Positions 62,949 through 64,000 of a DNA stretch of 64,000 nucleotides are shown piece after piece. Position 1 is the stretch's first letter. Each line of letters opens with the position of its first letter. Location of the stretch: positions 62,001 through 126,000 of the forward strand of contig NZ_FNGD01000003.1 in assembly GCF_900102895.1 (NCBI RefSeq), in the 5' to 3' direction. The DNA comes from Arthrobacter sp. ov407. Lineage in GTDB: Bacteria; Actinomycetota; Actinomycetes; Actinomycetales; Micrococcaceae. The position numbers and the translations under genes were made by a program. The notes below the pieces were generated by a model. The model was not told the DNA's origin. It ran no database searches and saw only the letters and a program-made list of their open reading frames with translations.

Positions 62949-64000
62949 TCAGGGGAGAGGAAGGGTGGGATTCGACTCGTTCGGGGGAGCACCCGCCGTG
63001 TTGGACGCCGGGGGAGAAATGGGGGCGGGCCTGGTGGGGGGCGCTGTGACGGATTCGGTGACGGGCTCGACGAACGGCTCATCGCCCGGGCCGTGGGCAA
63101 TGGCTGGGCGGCACAGCAGTTCGACCAGGAGAATCGCCAGCACGGCAAGGACCGCTGTCCAGATGGCGACGGCCGCCGTCGGGTCCTGCCAAAAGATCAA
63201 CACCAGCACAGCGATTCCGACGACGGCGGCTTCCAGTATCCGCCGGTAGCGGGCCAACCAGAGTTGCCAAGGTTTGGCTTGGCCTGCTCCGACCTTCCCA
63301 GTGATGTAGTCTCCCGCACTCGCCAGGCCGTGGCGGACAAATTCCGCCGGACGCGAGTGGCCGCCCAGGAATGCGGCCAGAGCAATGATGAGTCCCACCA
63401 CGAAGACGAGGCGCAGGGTAGTGCGCAGCGGCACCAGGAGTGTCTCGACCAGGCTTTGAGCCGCCGCCGGGGTGACAGAACCCGGCGGAATCGAGTTCAG
63501 GAGGACAGCGCGCCCGATCACAAGTGCCAGCGCCAGCAACGCCATGGCTACGGCCACGGCCAAGCCGACACCGCTGGTGGTGCTCCGTTTCCGGCCACGT
63601 GGGGCCACCGCGATTGCGCCTACGGCGGTAATCACCGTCAACCACGCCAATATTGGGGCGGTCGCATCCAGCGTTCTGATGGCGTTCGATGCCCGGACCA
63701 GTTCGGGCGACTGGAACAGTGGGATCTGCCTGTCAATGTCCGGGATCCTGGCGGCGATGCCGACCCCCTGGTCGACGAGGGCGGTCTTGACCCGGGCAAC
63801 GATCTCCTTGGTCGAGATTGTCACCGTGCCGCTTTGGTCGATACTTACGGCGCCGCCCGTGTTACCGGTTGCGAGGTTCACCAGGCCTTGGTGTGCCACC
63901 CGGTTCACCTGGATCCAAAGATCCTGGAACTGGGGTGTGGCTACGAATTTGGATACGGTGGAATGAATGAGGTTCTTGGTCTGCTCCGCAATCACCGGTG
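62949..64000 (-). CDS. Integral membrane protein (5' end beyond window)
   Basis: At least 349 codons are visible; the frame stays open to the right edge, so the N-terminus is missing. An extracytoplasmic domain (VNRVAHQGLVNLATGNTGGA, TVTISTKEIVARVKTALVDQ) is followed by four or five helices (WLTVITAVGAIAV, AMALLALALVIGRAVLL, LVFVVGLIIALAAFLGG, AVVGIAVLVLIFW) and a Pro/Thr-rich tail. It resembles a widespread actinobacterial membrane protein of unknown function. Convergent with the amidotransferase. Confidence 0.82.
   Translation of the reverse strand, partial: PVIAEQTKNLIHSTVSKFVATPQFQDLWIQVNRVAHQGLVNLATGNTGGAVSIDQSGTVTISTKEIVARVKTALVDQGVGIAARIPDIDRQIPLFQSPELVRASNAIRTLDATAPILAWLTVITAVGAIAVAPRGRKRSTTSGVGLAVAVAMALLALALVIGRAVLLNSIPPGSVTPAAAQSLVETLLVPLRTTLRLVFVVGLIIALAAFLGGHSRPAEFVRHGLASAGDYITGKVGAGQAKPWQLWLARYRRILEAAVVGIAVLVLIFWQDPTAAVAIWTAVLAVLAILLVELLCRPAIAHGPGDEPFVEPVTESVTAPPTRPAPISPPASNTAGAPPNESNPTLPLP

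Noticed and set aside
1..64000. tRNA, rRNA, CRISPR arrays, insertion sequences or prophage
   Set aside because: No transposase, integrase, phage structural gene, spaced direct-repeat array or recognisable tRNA cloverleaf was seen on reading both strands by eye; a covariance-model scan was not possible.

Overview
The window is high-GC DNA of actinobacterial character. Genes are dense, many starts are GTG, there are several four-base ATGA or similar overlaps, and some promoters sit so close to the ATG that leaderless mRNAs are likely. The gene content (PEP synthase with its DUF299 regulator, UPF0060, GAP-family protein, copper amine oxidase, AI-2E family exporter, actinobacterial P450 with a [3Fe-4S] ferredoxin) fits a soil Micrococcaceae such as Arthrobacter or Pseudarthrobacter. 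That placement is inference from content, not from a marker gene. No rRNA, tRNA, CRISPR array, insertion sequence or prophage is visible.

Layout. 1-5.4 kb: a molybdopterin oxidoreductase translationally coupled to a helical protein that runs off the left edge, a decayed manganese catalase, and a DUF2231-Rieske membrane protein. 5.4-10.6 kb: a cytochrome P450 overlapping a fused ferredoxin/ferredoxin-reductase gene, a divergent MFS exporter and a small conserved protein. 10.7-14.1 kb: the PEP synthase regulator and PEP synthase. 14.1-18.7 kb: a VOC protein, an alpha/beta hydrolase and a DUF1326-DUF2182-membrane-protein cluster. 19-21 kb: an aconitase-family enzyme lacking one canonical cluster cysteine. 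21-32.5 kb: mixed housekeeping and accessory genes (DUF3616 protein, hydrolases, MFS, PhoD-like phosphatase, K+ channel, aquaporin, copper amine oxidase).

32.7-47.1 kb is the most interesting part, a catabolic island. It contains a D-amino-acid aldolase/deaminase-like enzyme. Next comes a five-gene minus-strand operon (PxpA, biotin carboxyl carrier, biotin carboxylase, PxpB, PxpC) beside a divergent PucR regulator. Last is a LacI regulator divergent from a six-gene operon (asparaginase family, polysaccharide-deacetylase-family hydrolase resembling cyclic imide hydrolases, MFS transporter, two SDRs, a small CxxC protein) with two LacI-type operators in front and a strong terminator behind. I read the island as uptake and opening of lactams or cyclic imides: biotin-dependent attack on a lactam in one operon, and imide ring opening plus half-amide hydrolysis in the other. 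The substrates are inferred, not shown.

47.2-64 kb: a PaiB-like protein, a DMT transporter and a MocR regulator whose start codons overlap head to head, a PIN protein with a UPF0060 protein, an extradiol dioxygenase with a quinone-reductase-like NmrA protein, a universal stress protein, thioredoxin reductase, LysE, an MFS exporter behind a short Cys-Cys leader ORF, GAP-family, AI-2E and SHOCT membrane proteins, a lipoprotein, a class II glutamine amidotransferase, and a membrane protein cut by the right edge.
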